Assembly: GCA_964558465.1 (NCBI GenBank)
Contig: CAZLEF010000040.1
Location: forward strand, 1-62,669
DNA from: JACJYC01 sp964558465
GTDB taxonomy: Bacteria; Bacteroidota; Bacteroidia; Chitinophagales; Saprospiraceae
DNA: 62,669 nt
Reading direction: 5' to 3'
Part shown: positions 42,065 to 51,600 of the stretch, piece by piece
Layout: every line of letters begins with the position of its first letter
Position numbering within the stretch: the stretch's first letter is position 1
Program-made: the position numbers and the translations under genes
The notes under the pieces: generated by a model
What the model saw: only the letters and a program-made list of their open reading frames with translations
Told to the model about the DNA's origin: nothing
Database searches by the model: none

Positions 42065-45000
42065 TTAATGTTTCACCACCACCCGCGACGCCATCCAATC
42101 CGTCCCCTGCATCCTCAGGGAATAAGCACCCGACGGCAAATGGCCGGCCTCAACCACAAACCGGTTTTTGCCGGCCACTGTCGTCCATTCGCCCTGCCAG
42201 ACACTTCTGCCCAGGCCGTCGTACAAGGCGGCGCGTACCGGGCCAGCGTCGGGCAAATCAAAGGTCACTTCCAGGTGATTGGCAAACGGGTTCGGGGAAA
42301 GGGCCAAGCTCAGCCGGTCGGCCTCATTTTCAGCGGTTCCAACCTCAAAATCGCGTTGGCCGGTATTGAACCAGACTGCCCAGCGGGCGCCGTCCTGAGC
42401 TGTAATATAGGTGAAAGGATTTGCCGCTGCATTGATCTTGTCGTCGTCTACCTCAACCGCCCTGACCACCTGGGCGCCGTTCACCACGTCATCAAAGAGA
42501 ATATAATCATCAGCGGTGGTGTATACCGGGTAACCCTGCTCAGCGCATTGGGCAAAATACCCGACGTCGCCGGTTTCGGTATTGGCCGACTGGACAAATA
42601 CCTCGCCCGTTTCGTTGTCGAATACGTCGAATGCCAGGATATAAGGCGAATTTTTGGCGATCACAGGGTCGCCGATGCTGGTATTTTCAGGCAACGAACT
42701 GAAGAGTTTGCCGATCGCGTTGTCACCGAAGGTATTGCTGGTTTTGTTCCAGGCCCGTACAAAACCAATGTCCCAGAATTCAATATTCCCGGTATTGGTC
42801 GGGATCACGTTCAAGGCGTCGTACACCACCAGTTGGCCGGAATAATCCCATTCCAGCACGTCAGCATATTCGACATTACCGCTGGAGACGCCCTGGGCTG
42901 TGGTCGGGTTGAACAGTTCAAACGCCTGGAAAGCCTCCGTGACCAGGTTAAAAACCCAGACCTGGTTGTCGTAATCATCCGTAAGAGCGGCCAGCAAGGT
43001 TCCGTCCTTGGAAATGGCGGTATTGCGCCAGATCGGTTCGTCGCTCAGGGTTACATATTCAGCATCGGGAATGCTCCAGTCGATAACGATGGCTTCCAGG
43101 GTTTTGTCCTGCGAAACATATACAATGATGCTGCCGTCGTCGGTCAGGCTCGGCCGGCTGAACGGGCCTTTACTGGTAAGCGGGTTGGCGATCACGTTGA
43201 ACCCTGGGTCGATGATGCGGAGCAGGGATTTATCATCGTTCGACAACAGGATATAATCCGACCCCACGTTAGGGTCCAGGTCGTCCTGATAATCTCCGCC
43301 GCCCTGGCTCCCGAAGATCTCCACGGCGTCAAAAGCGGCAGCGGCGGCCTGGGCTTCGGTACTGCCGTATTTGGCTTGCGCGGCGGCGATGACGGCGATC
43401 CGCAGGTCGATAAACTGGGAAGACCGCACCAGGTAGTTGTTAAGCGCCTCGTAATATACTTGTTCGGCCTTGGGTTTGCCGATTGCGGTGGCAAACAGGT
43501 AATAAGCCTTATTGGTGATACCGCTGTTGATGTGTACACCGCCGTTGTCCTGGGTACCGGGATATTTTTCCGTTAATTTATCGGGCTGCCAGCCGGGATC
43601 GGACAGGTCATTTCCTCCGTTATGCGGATTGGACAGATCACGCAGGGCCCCCGAAGGAAATACAGAAGTGTTGACCACGTCTTCGCCCATCTTCCAGTCC
43701 TCCGGGTCGATCATGGCGCCAAAGATATCGGCAAAACTTTCGTTCATGGCGCCCGATTCCCCCTGGTATTCCAGATTGGCCGTACTTTGGATCACGCCGT
43801 GCGACATTTCATGCCCGGCTACATCCTTAGCGCGGGCCAAGGGGAAGGAGAAACTTGCGTCGCCGTTGCCGTAGAACATGGCTTGCCCGTTCCAGTAGGC
43901 GTTGCCCATGGACTGGTCGTTTTCGTCCGTCACATTGATCAATGATATGATGTTGCCGCCCTGTCCGTTGATGGAATTGCGGTTGAATTTATTTTTGAAG
44001 TATAAAAAAGCTTCGCCTGCGTTAAAATGCGCGGAAACGGCCCTGGGGTTGTTCCAGCTGTTGTTGGAAGAGGTGACCTGTACTGCGCCGAAATCAGTTT
44101 GCTCCGGTGAAGTATTCTGGGCGTCGATGGTCCAGATCACGCCGGCGGGGTCGTTGGGCATCTGGGATCCGGCCAGGTTGAACATAGACGTCCTGGATGC
44201 GTCGATCAGGTAAAATGCCCCCTGCGACTCGTAGGTGTGGATCTGCTGGCTGACGCCTTTGAGGTCGGTGGCGTTGGCGGTTTTTGGGCCGTCGGGCGGG
44301 AGAGGGAGAGAGGGGGTGAGAGGGTGAGGGGGTGAGAAGTGGCACAATTCGCTGAATTTATGCAGGACATCACCCGTTTCGGCGTCGATAAAATAGGCCC
44401 AGCGGGCGGCTGTATTGGGCACGATATGGAGTTCCCAGGCAAGGCGTTCTGCTTTGGGCTGGCCTTCCGGATGGTAGATCACCAGCCGTGCATCGGCGAC
44501 GGGGCCAAACGTCAATTTTTGTTCCAGTTCGCTGAGTTGTTTGACGGTGGTATGGCTGCGCACGTCGGCAAAGGCTTTTTCAACAGCTTTTCCCTGGTTG
44601 ATGGCCGGTAAAAAGCCGGTCAGGTCCGGAGTGGGCCAGGATCTGCCCATCAACAGGAATTTGCCGTCGGGCCGGATATGAAGCGTGAGTTCGCCGCCGT
44701 ACACGGGTACCCCGTTGAATACCTGTTTCAGGCGGAAATGGGTCAGGCCGTCACTTTCTGCCGGGGATTGGGCAAGCGTCCATTCCAAAGACGGTTCGTC
44801 GATGGCCATGATCTCAGCCGCAGCCTCCAGAACAGCGTTTACAGCCCTTTCGTCAGCGGTTGCTGCTGCGGCCAGTTTGCCCGTTACCGAAACAGGCCGG
44901 CCTTCCGGGGTGTACACCACTTTAAGACCTTGTTGCAAGGCCCTGGCCGGCGTTAAAGCCGGAACGCTGCGGAGTTCGCCAGTGGCCGTTTCCAGGGGTC

Positions 45001-45163
45001 TGCCGGTTTTGAGGGGCAACCCGCTTAGCCCTTTGACCCTGAAATTTTGAATTTCACGACGGGGGCCCGTATTTTTTTCGACTTTAAAAGTCGGTTTGAT
45101 CTGGGCCTGCAAACTTGCCGCCAGAAATACCATCAGAGGAATGAATAAAAATTTGGAGGACAT
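42065..45163 (-). CDS. Thermolysin-like (M4) metalloprotease with propeller and T9SS type A tail
   Basis: The frame starts at 45193 within a word array; the ATG at 45161-45163 gives a proper signal (MSSKFLFIPLMVFLAASLQAQ; 1032 aa). An FTP/PepSY propeptide (about 40-260) precedes the M4 catalytic domain. The zinc motif HEMSH has His451, Glu452 and His455, with Glu475 in GAMNES as third ligand. A propeller-like domain (about 610-920: LLSNDDKSLLRIID, DDGSIIVYVSQDKTLE, KDGTLLAALTDDYDN) and a type A sorting domain (LALSPNPFANHLEVTFDLP, LPSGAYSLRMQG) follow. A Pro-rich loop at about 276-289 (SPPHPLTPSLPLPP) is encoded by an in-frame low-complexity word repeat. It is likely a surface-attached or released endopeptidase. 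Confidence 0.93.
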   Translation of the reverse strand: MSSKFLFIPLMVFLAASLQAQIKPTFKVEKNTGPRREIQNFRVKGLSGLPLKTGRPLETATGELRSVPALTPARALQQGLKVVYTPEGRPVSVTGKLAAAATADERAVNAVLEAAAEIMAIDEPSLEWTLAQSPAESDGLTHFRLKQVFNGVPVYGGELTLHIRPDGKFLLMGRSWPTPDLTGFLPAINQGKAVEKAFADVRSHTTVKQLSELEQKLTFGPVADARLVIYHPEGQPKAERLAWELHIVPNTAARWAYFIDAETGDVLHKFSELCHFSPPHPLTPSLPLPPDGPKTANATDLKGVSQQIHTYESQGAFYLIDASRTSMFNLAGSQMPNDPAGVIWTIDAQNTSPEQTDFGAVQVTSSNNSWNNPRAVSAHFNAGEAFLYFKNKFNRNSINGQGGNIISLINVTDENDQSMGNAYWNGQAMFYGNGDASFSFPLARAKDVAGHEMSHGVIQSTANLEYQGESGAMNESFADIFGAMIDPEDWKMGEDVVNTSVFPSGALRDLSNPHNGGNDLSDPGWQPDKLTEKYPGTQDNGGVHINSGITNKAYYLFATAIGKPKAEQVYYEALNNYLVRSSQFIDLRIAVIAAAQAKYGSTEAQAAAAAFDAVEIFGSQGGGDYQDDLDPNVGSDYILLSNDDKSLLRIIDPGFNVIANPLTSKGPFSRPSLTDDGSIIVYVSQDKTLEAIVIDWSIPDAEYVTLSDEPIWRNTAISKDGTLLAALTDDYDNQVWVFNLVTEAFQAFELFNPTTAQGVSSGNVEYADVLEWDYSGQLVVYDALNVIPTNTGNIEFWDIGFVRAWNKTSNTFGDNAIGKLFSSLPENTSIGDPVIAKNSPYILAFDVFDNETGEVFVQSANTETGDVGYFAQCAEQGYPVYTTADDYILFDDVVNGAQVVRAVEVDDDKINAAANPFTYITAQDGARWAVWFNTGQRDFEVGTAENEADRLSLALSPNPFANHLEVTFDLPDAGPVRAALYDGLGRSVWQGEWTTVAGKNRFVVEAGHLPSGAYSLRMQGTDWMASRVVVKH
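44298..44339. repeat. In-frame word array inside the M4 protease gene (GGGGGTGA, 8-nt)
   Basis: Read on the plus strand, GGGGGTGA, GAGGGTGA, GGGGGTGA follow a GAGAGGGAGAGA run. On the coding strand this gives a Pro/Leu/Ser-rich loop between propeptide and catalytic domain, keeping the frame. The composition is unlike the rest of the gene. Confidence 0.8.
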
Positions 45164-45176
45164 ATTTTTGAATTTA

Positions 45177-45260
45177 TTGATTCGATTGGACAATTTGACG
45201 ATTGATCCGATTGGTTCGATTGATTCGAAACATTCGAATCAATCGTCCAATCGAATCAAT
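45177..45260. repeat. Inverted word array (TTGATTCGATTGG family)
   Basis: The right arm 45233-45259 is complementary to TTGATTCGATTGGAC (45177-45191) and to CGATTGATTCGAA (45217-45229), as if the left arm had gained about 25 bp in its middle. It lies between two minus-strand genes, in the leader of the protease gene and touching the stop of the lipoprotein gene. A related word is at 60243. Confidence 0.85.
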
Positions 45261-45690
45261 TTTTGGTTTTTTCAGCAACCAATCCGGACAGTTCCCGGTA
45301 CAATTCCTTCACCGTTTCCGAAACCGGAACATCGTGTGCGCCCCAGGCGATGCGGCGTTCTTTGCCGGTCTGGAAATCGGAAATGAAATAGTAGATATTA
45401 CCCGGTTGATTAACGCCGGCGTCGAGTTCTTTTAACTGAGCGGCCCGGGAAAAAAGGTTTTTTGTCGTCCTGCGGCCAACTTTTTTCAACTCCTTGTACT
45501 GCGTTTCCACCCCGGTATGAGTGAATAATTGTCCGTTTTCCAGCAGAATAAATTCAGTGACTGCGCCAGTGAACCCGCCGCCGCTTCCAAAAAGCAGGCG
45601 TTTATCCGGCCAGTTCAAGGGTTGATAGGATTTACAGGACCAGAAGAAAAAAAACAGTATGGGCAGGCAAAACATTAGGCGATTTTTCAT
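45256..45690 (-). CDS. Small lipoprotein of unknown function
   Basis: 144 aa. The signal MKNRLMFCLPILFFFFWSC ends in a lipobox-like FWSC with Cys19 followed by KSYQP. The body contains a beta-rich segment (KRLLFGSGGGFTGAVTEFILLENGQLF) and a helix (PVSETVKELYRELSGLVAE). I recognise no domain. The final residues (KTKN) are next to the word array at 45177-45260. It lies upstream of the protease gene on the same strand. Confidence 0.75.
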   Translation of the reverse strand: MKNRLMFCLPILFFFFWSCKSYQPLNWPDKRLLFGSGGGFTGAVTEFILLENGQLFTHTGVETQYKELKKVGRRTTKNLFSRAAQLKELDAGVNQPGNIYYFISDFQTGKERRIAWGAHDVPVSETVKELYRELSGLVAEKTKN

Positions 45691-45809
45691 TTGGTTAATT
45701 TTGGGAGCTAAAGTACAAAATCCGGTAAAAAGAAATGATGTTAAGATTTCCTTAACATAAAAACCGGGAAATTTGGATTAACTTGCCAGACATCAAAAAA
45801 TCATCCATC

Positions 45810-46187
45810 ATGAAAAAATTTTTATTCCTGCTCGCTTTTGTTTGTTTTGCCTTTATGAGCAATGTCCAGGCGCAGAGCTGCCATGGCGCCAAGTCGGCCA
45901 AAGCCGAAGGCAAGTCCTGCCATTCCAAGGAAATGGCCGCTGCCAAAGCCGCTGCTATGGATGAGAGCATCGAATCGCGGACCTGCGCGGCAACCGGCAA
46001 GGTTTCCTACGTTCGCAAGAAAGTCTGCCCGCATTCCGGCAATGTTTCCTACGCCGATGTAGAATACGACGCCGAAGCCGGCAGATTTGTGAAAGCGGGT
46101 GAAAAGAACGCCGTCAAAGCCGAAGCCTCCGGGTCGGTTGGCAGCGTTCCGGTCAGGAAAACCAGCCCTGCAAAAGTAAAAGTTTAG
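45810..46187 (+). CDS. Small secreted Cys/Lys-rich protein
   Basis: The ATG at 45810 starts a clear signal peptide (MKKFLFLLAFVCFAFMSNVQAQ; 125 aa). The mature part holds two CH-containing motifs (SCHGAKSA and SCHSKEMA) and then RTCAATGKVSYVRKKVCPHSGNVSYADVEYD, described as two repeats of the form C-x-x-(S/T)G-x-VSY. The Cys/His spacing could bind a metal or form disulphides. Ala/Lys richness marks the rest. No family is known to me. It is single-gene, with a strong terminator just downstream. Confidence 0.78.
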   Translation: MKKFLFLLAFVCFAFMSNVQAQSCHGAKSAKAEGKSCHSKEMAAAKAAAMDESIESRTCAATGKVSYVRKKVCPHSGNVSYADVEYDAEAGRFVKAGEKNAVKAEASGSVGSVPVRKTSPAKVKV

Positions 46188-46228
46188 CCAGGCCGGCGTT
46201 GAAAGGTTGAAGTATAGAGGTTAATAGC

Positions 46229-46262
46229 AAAAAATGGATTTGAAATTTCAAATCCATTTTTT
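46229..46262 (+). terminator. Long perfect palindromic terminator
   Basis: AAAAAATGGATTTGAAA and its exact complement TTTCAAATCCATTTTTT form a 34-bp palindrome ending in a T-run, 41 bp after the Cys-rich gene. Its symmetry would allow termination from either side. Confidence 0.85.
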
Positions 46263-46380
46263 TATCCGCTTTCGGTCAGTAATCAATAATTTGGCATTTA
46301 ATTCAATTCAATGTATAAACATTTTGATTAATATCAAATGAACCCATTTTTATGGGGTTTTAAAAGCCGTTTTAATATAT

Positions 46381-46388
46381 TATATTTG
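46381..46388 (+). promoter_or_regulatory. Bacteroidota -7 element TATATTTG
   Basis: Exact TAnnTTTG match 18 bp before the ATG at 46407, preceded by an AT-rich stretch (GGGGTTTTAAAAG) near the -33 position. It would drive the two-gene unit 46407-52809. Confidence 0.6.
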
Positions 46389-46406
46389 TACAAATAAACG
46401 GCTGAG

Positions 46407-48635
46407 ATGATGAGAAAACTTACCTGTCTTTTCTTTGCCCTGACGCCATTTTTTGCGCTTGCACAACCCGATATCCGGGTTTCAAAGGCCACCGGAACCG
46501 GACGCACCACCGGCCATATCGCCAACCTGACCCTGACCAACCGGGGCGATGAATCCGGCCAGATCCGGATCGGCCCGTTTTACATCCCCTCCGGCGGCCA
46601 GTACCAGCCCTATATCGTACCGGAATCCACCGTGGCGACCGTGCCCTCCGGCGGAACCGTCAATATTCCACTTTCTGGTTATTGCGTCGACATCCGCACC
46701 CCGCCCGTACCCGACGGAAGCGATTTCCCGGCTTTCAGTTCCTGGGTCACCTCAACCCCGGGCGCAACCCCCGATTATACGTGGATCAAAGACCTTCCGC
46801 CGTCGGGCGCTACAGCCCTGCCTTCCGGAGAAATAACGCCTTATATCCCCGGAACCCGCGACCCCATTCCGTCCATTATCGATTTTAATGACAACCCGCA
46901 ACAAACCGGTGAACTCCTCATCCACACCGTCGTCCGCCTGGAACACGTTTTCGATTCACTCAAAACCGCCGGAGTAATCAAAACGCCTTTTTCCAGGGAT
47001 CCAACCCGGGAATTCGAGTCTGTTATCCAGCAAACCTTCTGGATCTATACCTCAGCCATCCAGGGCCAACCCTACACCAAAAGCCAGTTTGAAGGCAATA
47101 TGCTGACCCAACTGGTGGGCAATACCGGACGGAAAAAAGAAGACCTGCCGGAAACCGTTCAGGAACAATTTGACCAGGGTGTCGACGACTTTTGGTCGAC
47201 CTTCAACCTCGTTGGCGCAGAAGCCAAGATCATCAGCAATCCGGAGAAGACCGAAGCTCCACCCGTTGAAATAGACGAAAAAGAACCGCCGGCCGAAGAG
47301 GAACTTTCCGATTGCGGGGTGGAATCGGATGTTATTTACAATCCCGAACTGGATTTCGACATGAAGATCTCCGAAAGCTGGGGCGATAAGGCGGAACGCG
47401 ACAAACGGATCCAATCCGCCCGCGAATCCATCTCCAAAGGGGAAAACGTTTCCGGCAAAGAGGTTTTCGAAGGGTATGATATCGGCGAGCAACCCACCAG
47501 CGCCACCGCTTTCTGGAACAGCAACCATGTTGGGGGTTTCGCCTCGGCTTATGCAAAAACGATCTTCAAAAAAGCAGACGGATCCACAGAATGGGTCTGG
47601 AGCACCGAATCACTGGAAGCCAAAGGAGAAGGTTCCAATGAATTTTATATGAAATTCGACCACGACGAAGATTGCAAATCGATGGTTATCGGCAGCTCGC
47701 TGTCCAGAATCAAGGCTTCGGGCCGGGTGTTCGACGCAGTAGCCGGCAATGACCCCAAAAGCCTGCCGGTACTCAGGGCCTACACCTGGCTGGGCAAACA
47801 GGCTATCCTCTTTTTGATCGAACGAAAAACAGGAAAAACCAAGGATTCATTTGGCAATTACCTGAAAGACGCAGCTACCGACGAAGTCAAGGACGCCCTC
47901 AAGGAAAAACTGGAGGAAAAAGGCAATGAAATCCTCGATAATATCCTGGACGAACTCGGAATCGAAGGAAACGCCGAAGATTTTGAAATCCCTGAAAAAG
48001 ACGATATCGAGGGCATGCTCGAAAAAATCCTGGGCATCGATATCCCCAGTCTTGAAGAGGGCGTCGACGCCGCTTTCGACCTCATGTTCTATTCCAATAC
48101 TTACGCCACCGCCTTCGGCGCCATGAACATCACCGTTGGTTCCAAATCCGGCACCGTCCAGGCGCTTACCCGCAAATTGTACCTGCGCCAAAGTTTGGAA
48201 GATTCGAAAGACGCCGTGACCGGGACCAGCGATCAGTGCGACGAACTTCTCCTGACCGATGCGCAACCCGGCGGGCTGACCATCAAAACCTGGGGCCTTT
48301 CCACCATGACCTCCAGGGCGGAAGGGAACGGCCATGCAGAAGCCTCCCTGGAAAGCATGCACGCCGAAGTGCTGATCGGCATTTGCATTTGTCCCGGCAA
48401 AAAACCGCTGGTGGAAAAGGCCAGCCTCTACGGCTGGTATGCCAAAAACAAAGCTGCCAACCAGGCCCTTTTTATTAAACTACGGGACGACGCTGCCAAA
48501 CATATCCAAGGTAAGATTGACAAAGGCGAACTCAAGGGGGCCAGTTCCAGCCGGCAATGGTCGGACGCCCTGCACCAATTCATGGAGAAATGGGCTAAGG
48601 AAAACCCGCTGGATTGGTCAAACTGCAAAAAATAA
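46407..48635 (+). CDS. Large secreted protein of unknown function
   Basis: 742 aa; signal peptide MMRKLTCLFFALTPFFALAQ. The first 120 residues form a CARDB-like beta module (RVSKATGTGRTTGHIANLTL, PFYIPSGGQYQPYIVP). A helical region follows, an acidic linker near 290-305 (EIDEKEPPAEEELSDC) and a mixed segment. The stretch at about 495-550 is a run of short acidic helices (DAATDEVKDALKEKLEEKGN, EILDNILDELGI). The end has a CICPGKKPL motif and a helical tail. I recognise no family over most of the length. The next gene starts 4 bp after its stop, so the two are almost certainly co-transcribed and may work as a pair at the cell surface. Confidence 0.78.
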   Translation: MMRKLTCLFFALTPFFALAQPDIRVSKATGTGRTTGHIANLTLTNRGDESGQIRIGPFYIPSGGQYQPYIVPESTVATVPSGGTVNIPLSGYCVDIRTPPVPDGSDFPAFSSWVTSTPGATPDYTWIKDLPPSGATALPSGEITPYIPGTRDPIPSIIDFNDNPQQTGELLIHTVVRLEHVFDSLKTAGVIKTPFSRDPTREFESVIQQTFWIYTSAIQGQPYTKSQFEGNMLTQLVGNTGRKKEDLPETVQEQFDQGVDDFWSTFNLVGAEAKIISNPEKTEAPPVEIDEKEPPAEEELSDCGVESDVIYNPELDFDMKISESWGDKAERDKRIQSARESISKGENVSGKEVFEGYDIGEQPTSATAFWNSNHVGGFASAYAKTIFKKADGSTEWVWSTESLEAKGEGSNEFYMKFDHDEDCKSMVIGSSLSRIKASGRVFDAVAGNDPKSLPVLRAYTWLGKQAILFLIERKTGKTKDSFGNYLKDAATDEVKDALKEKLEEKGNEILDNILDELGIEGNAEDFEIPEKDDIEGMLEKILGIDIPSLEEGVDAAFDLMFYSNTYATAFGAMNITVGSKSGTVQALTRKLYLRQSLEDSKDAVTGTSDQCDELLLTDAQPGGLTIKTWGLSTMTSRAEGNGHAEASLESMHAEVLIGICICPGKKPLVEKASLYGWYAKNKAANQALFIKLRDDAAKHIQGKIDKGELKGASSSRQWSDALHQFMEKWAKENPLDWSNCKK

Positions 48636-48639
48636 GGTT

Positions 48640-51600
48640 ATGAAATCAAAACCTTGGCTCACTGTCGCATGGATTTGTGCCTGTTTTGCTTTTTTACCGA
48701 AGCTGCATGCCCAGGCCGGCGATTCGCTCGATTGGTACCGTTTCCAACTCACCGGCGTCCATGCCAAACTGATCGGCGCCGCCCTGCCGGAACCCGCCGT
48801 TAAAAAAAGATTTCCGGTCTGGATACCCATAGGCGCTTTGGGGGCGGGCGGCGCCGTTTTTCTGCTGATTTCCAAACGAGACCCCGGGGACCCCGCCTTG
48901 CCGGTTGCCGCAGACGACCTGGTTGTCGTCCTGCAATGCGGCCAAAGCATCACCTACAATATCCTTGCAAACGATACCGGGCAGGGCATCCGCCTGGTTT
49001 CCGTTTCGGCTTTTCCCGCCGGCGACGTTGAACCGGCCGGCGAAACCACGGTCAGGATAACGACTACCGCTCCGGGCACTTTCACTTATACCATCGCCGA
49101 CGAGAGCGGCCGCCAGGCAGTCGGTACCGTCACCGTCCAGGTGGTCCTGCCGCAGATCGTCGCCCTCAATGACGCTTATGAAGGACCCCGTGGCTTTCAG
49201 ATTTCCAATAATGTGCTGGTCAACGACCTTGGGGCCCGGCTCAGGGTATCTTCCTTTATCCAAAGCCCGCATGGTGAAGTTTCGATGGGCGAAACCGGCA
49301 TGTTTACCTTCGCTCCCCTGGCCGGCTTTTGCGGGGTGACCACTTTTCAGTACACCGCCCGCGACGAATGCGGCCAAACCGCGACAGCACAGGTCGCTAT
49401 CACAATAAAAGACCCCGAACAACCGGTGATCGAATGCCCGGCCAACCGGAAGATTACCTGCATTCAGACGCCCTCCCCGGAGTTGACCGGTTCGGCTCAG
49501 GCTACCGACGACTGCGATCCTTCGCCGGTCACCGGGTTCGCGGATGAATTTGAAGCCGGAGGCTGTACCGGGCAAAAAACCATTTACCGGACCTGGAGCG
49601 CAACCGACGCTTCCGGCCATTCTGCCACCTGCCAGCAAATCATCGAAATTTTTGATGAGGCGCCTCCGATCCTGCAGTGCCCCGCCGATGTGGCGGTCGT
49701 TTGCGGCCAGCCGACCACCCCCGATATCACCGGAAACGCTCAGGCCACCGACGACTGTTCTTTGAGCGAAGAAATGACTATCGACTTCACCGATAACACT
49801 TCCGGACCGGGAGATTGCAGCATTTCCGGGGTCATTCTCCGCACCTGGACCGCTGCCGACGCTTGCGGCAACCAGTCAACCTGCATCCAGACCATCACCC
49901 TGCCGGCAGATGTGGAGCCCCCCGCAATTGCCTGTCCCCCGTCCGTGCCGGTTTCCTGCGGCCAATCCACCGCACCCGAAATAACGGGCTCCGCCACGGC
50001 AGCCGACAACTGCAGCCCGACATCCGGAATCGCCATCCATTATAACGACGAAACCAGCGGCTCGGGCGATTGCGACCTGAGCGCGGGCATCACCCGCACC
50101 TGGACCGCTGCCGATGCTTGCGGCAACCAATCAACGTGCATCCAAATCATCACCCTGCCGGCAGATACTGAGACCCCTGCAATCACCTGCCCGCCGGCAG
50201 CAGCCGTTTCCTGCGGCCAGGCCACTACTCCCGAAATCACCGGCGAGGCGACCGCCGCAGATAACTGCAGCCTGCCCGCGGATATCGCCATCCATTTCAC
50301 AGACGCCCCGTTCGGCGCCGGGAACTGCGCCCTGAATTCGGGCATCACCCGCACCTGGACCGCTGCCGACGCTTGCGGAAATCAGTCGACCTGCATCCAG
50401 ACCATCACCCTGGCCACCGACCAGACCATCCCCTCGCTTACCTGCCCGCCAACGGCCACCGTAGCATGCGGACAATCCATCCTGCCGGACGCCACCGGCG
50501 AACCCGGCGTTTCGGATAACTGCACCCCGGCGGGCCAGATCCAGACCACCTATGCCGACGATACCGGCGGCCAGGGAGATTGCGGGCAAACCGGCGTCAT
50601 CCTGCGGGAATGGCGGGCAACAGACGTTTGTGGAAATACGGCTGCCTGCACCCAGATCATTACCCTGGCAGCCGATACGGAAGTCCCTTCCATCACTTGT
50701 CCGCCAACCATTACCGCGGCCTGCGGGCAGTCGGTTAATCCGGCAGTTACAGGCCAGGCGACGGCTACCGATAATTGCTCCGCCCCGGCAGACCTGCTGA
50801 TTCAGCATTCTGATGATACCGGCGGCCTCACGGGTTGCGGCGGAACCGGCCAACTTGTCCGGACCTGGACCGCCACCGATCCGTGCGGAAATGAGAACGA
50901 ATGTATCCAAACCATCCTGGTGAACGACCAAAATCCGCCTGCCATCACTTGCCCGCCCACCGTTTCGGTTGCCTGCGGGCAATCCACGGCGCCCGGCATA
51001 ACCGGGTTCCCTTCGGGTAACGACGCCTGCAGCCCGGCCGGCAACCTCACTTTCACCCATACGGACACAGGAGGAAACCTGGAAGATTGCGCCGGAGGCG
51101 CCAGCCCGCTGATGCGTACCTGGACCGGAACCGACGCCTGCGGGAACCAGAGCGCCTGCGTCCAGGTCATCACCATAACGGACAACCAGCCGCCGGCCGT
51201 TACCTGCCCCCCAGCCGTCATTTTGCCTTGCAGTTCGCCCTCAACGCCGGAGGTAACCGGATTTCCAACGGCGACGGATAACTGCAGCGCCGAGGTGGAA
51301 CTCCTGATTTCGAGCAATCAGGCGACGGGGTCCGGGTGTGGGCAGATCATCAACCGGGTATGGTCGGCAACCGACCAATGCGGCAATGTGAGCCTGTGCA
51401 GCCAGTTCATCCAATACGAAAATGCAGACTGTCCGTTCGGGTTGACTTCCAGCATAACGCCCGCGGCCTGCGGGTTTCCAAACGGCGGCATCAGCCTGAC
51501 GATCTTCCCGTCGGGCAGCTATTTTGTCACCTGGTCAAACGGAGTTACCGGCCCGCAATTGATCAATGTACCCGCCGGAACGTACAACGCCACCATTACC

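Noticed and set aside
42021..42098. N-terminal extension of the methyltransferase
   Set aside because: It only translates the palindrome and part of the protease 3' end; the ATG at 42018-42020 opens the recognisable domain.
48439..48639. Upstream extension of the HYR gene
   Set aside because: It overlaps the end of the preceding gene in another frame; the ATG at 48640 starts a proper signal peptide 4 bp after that gene.
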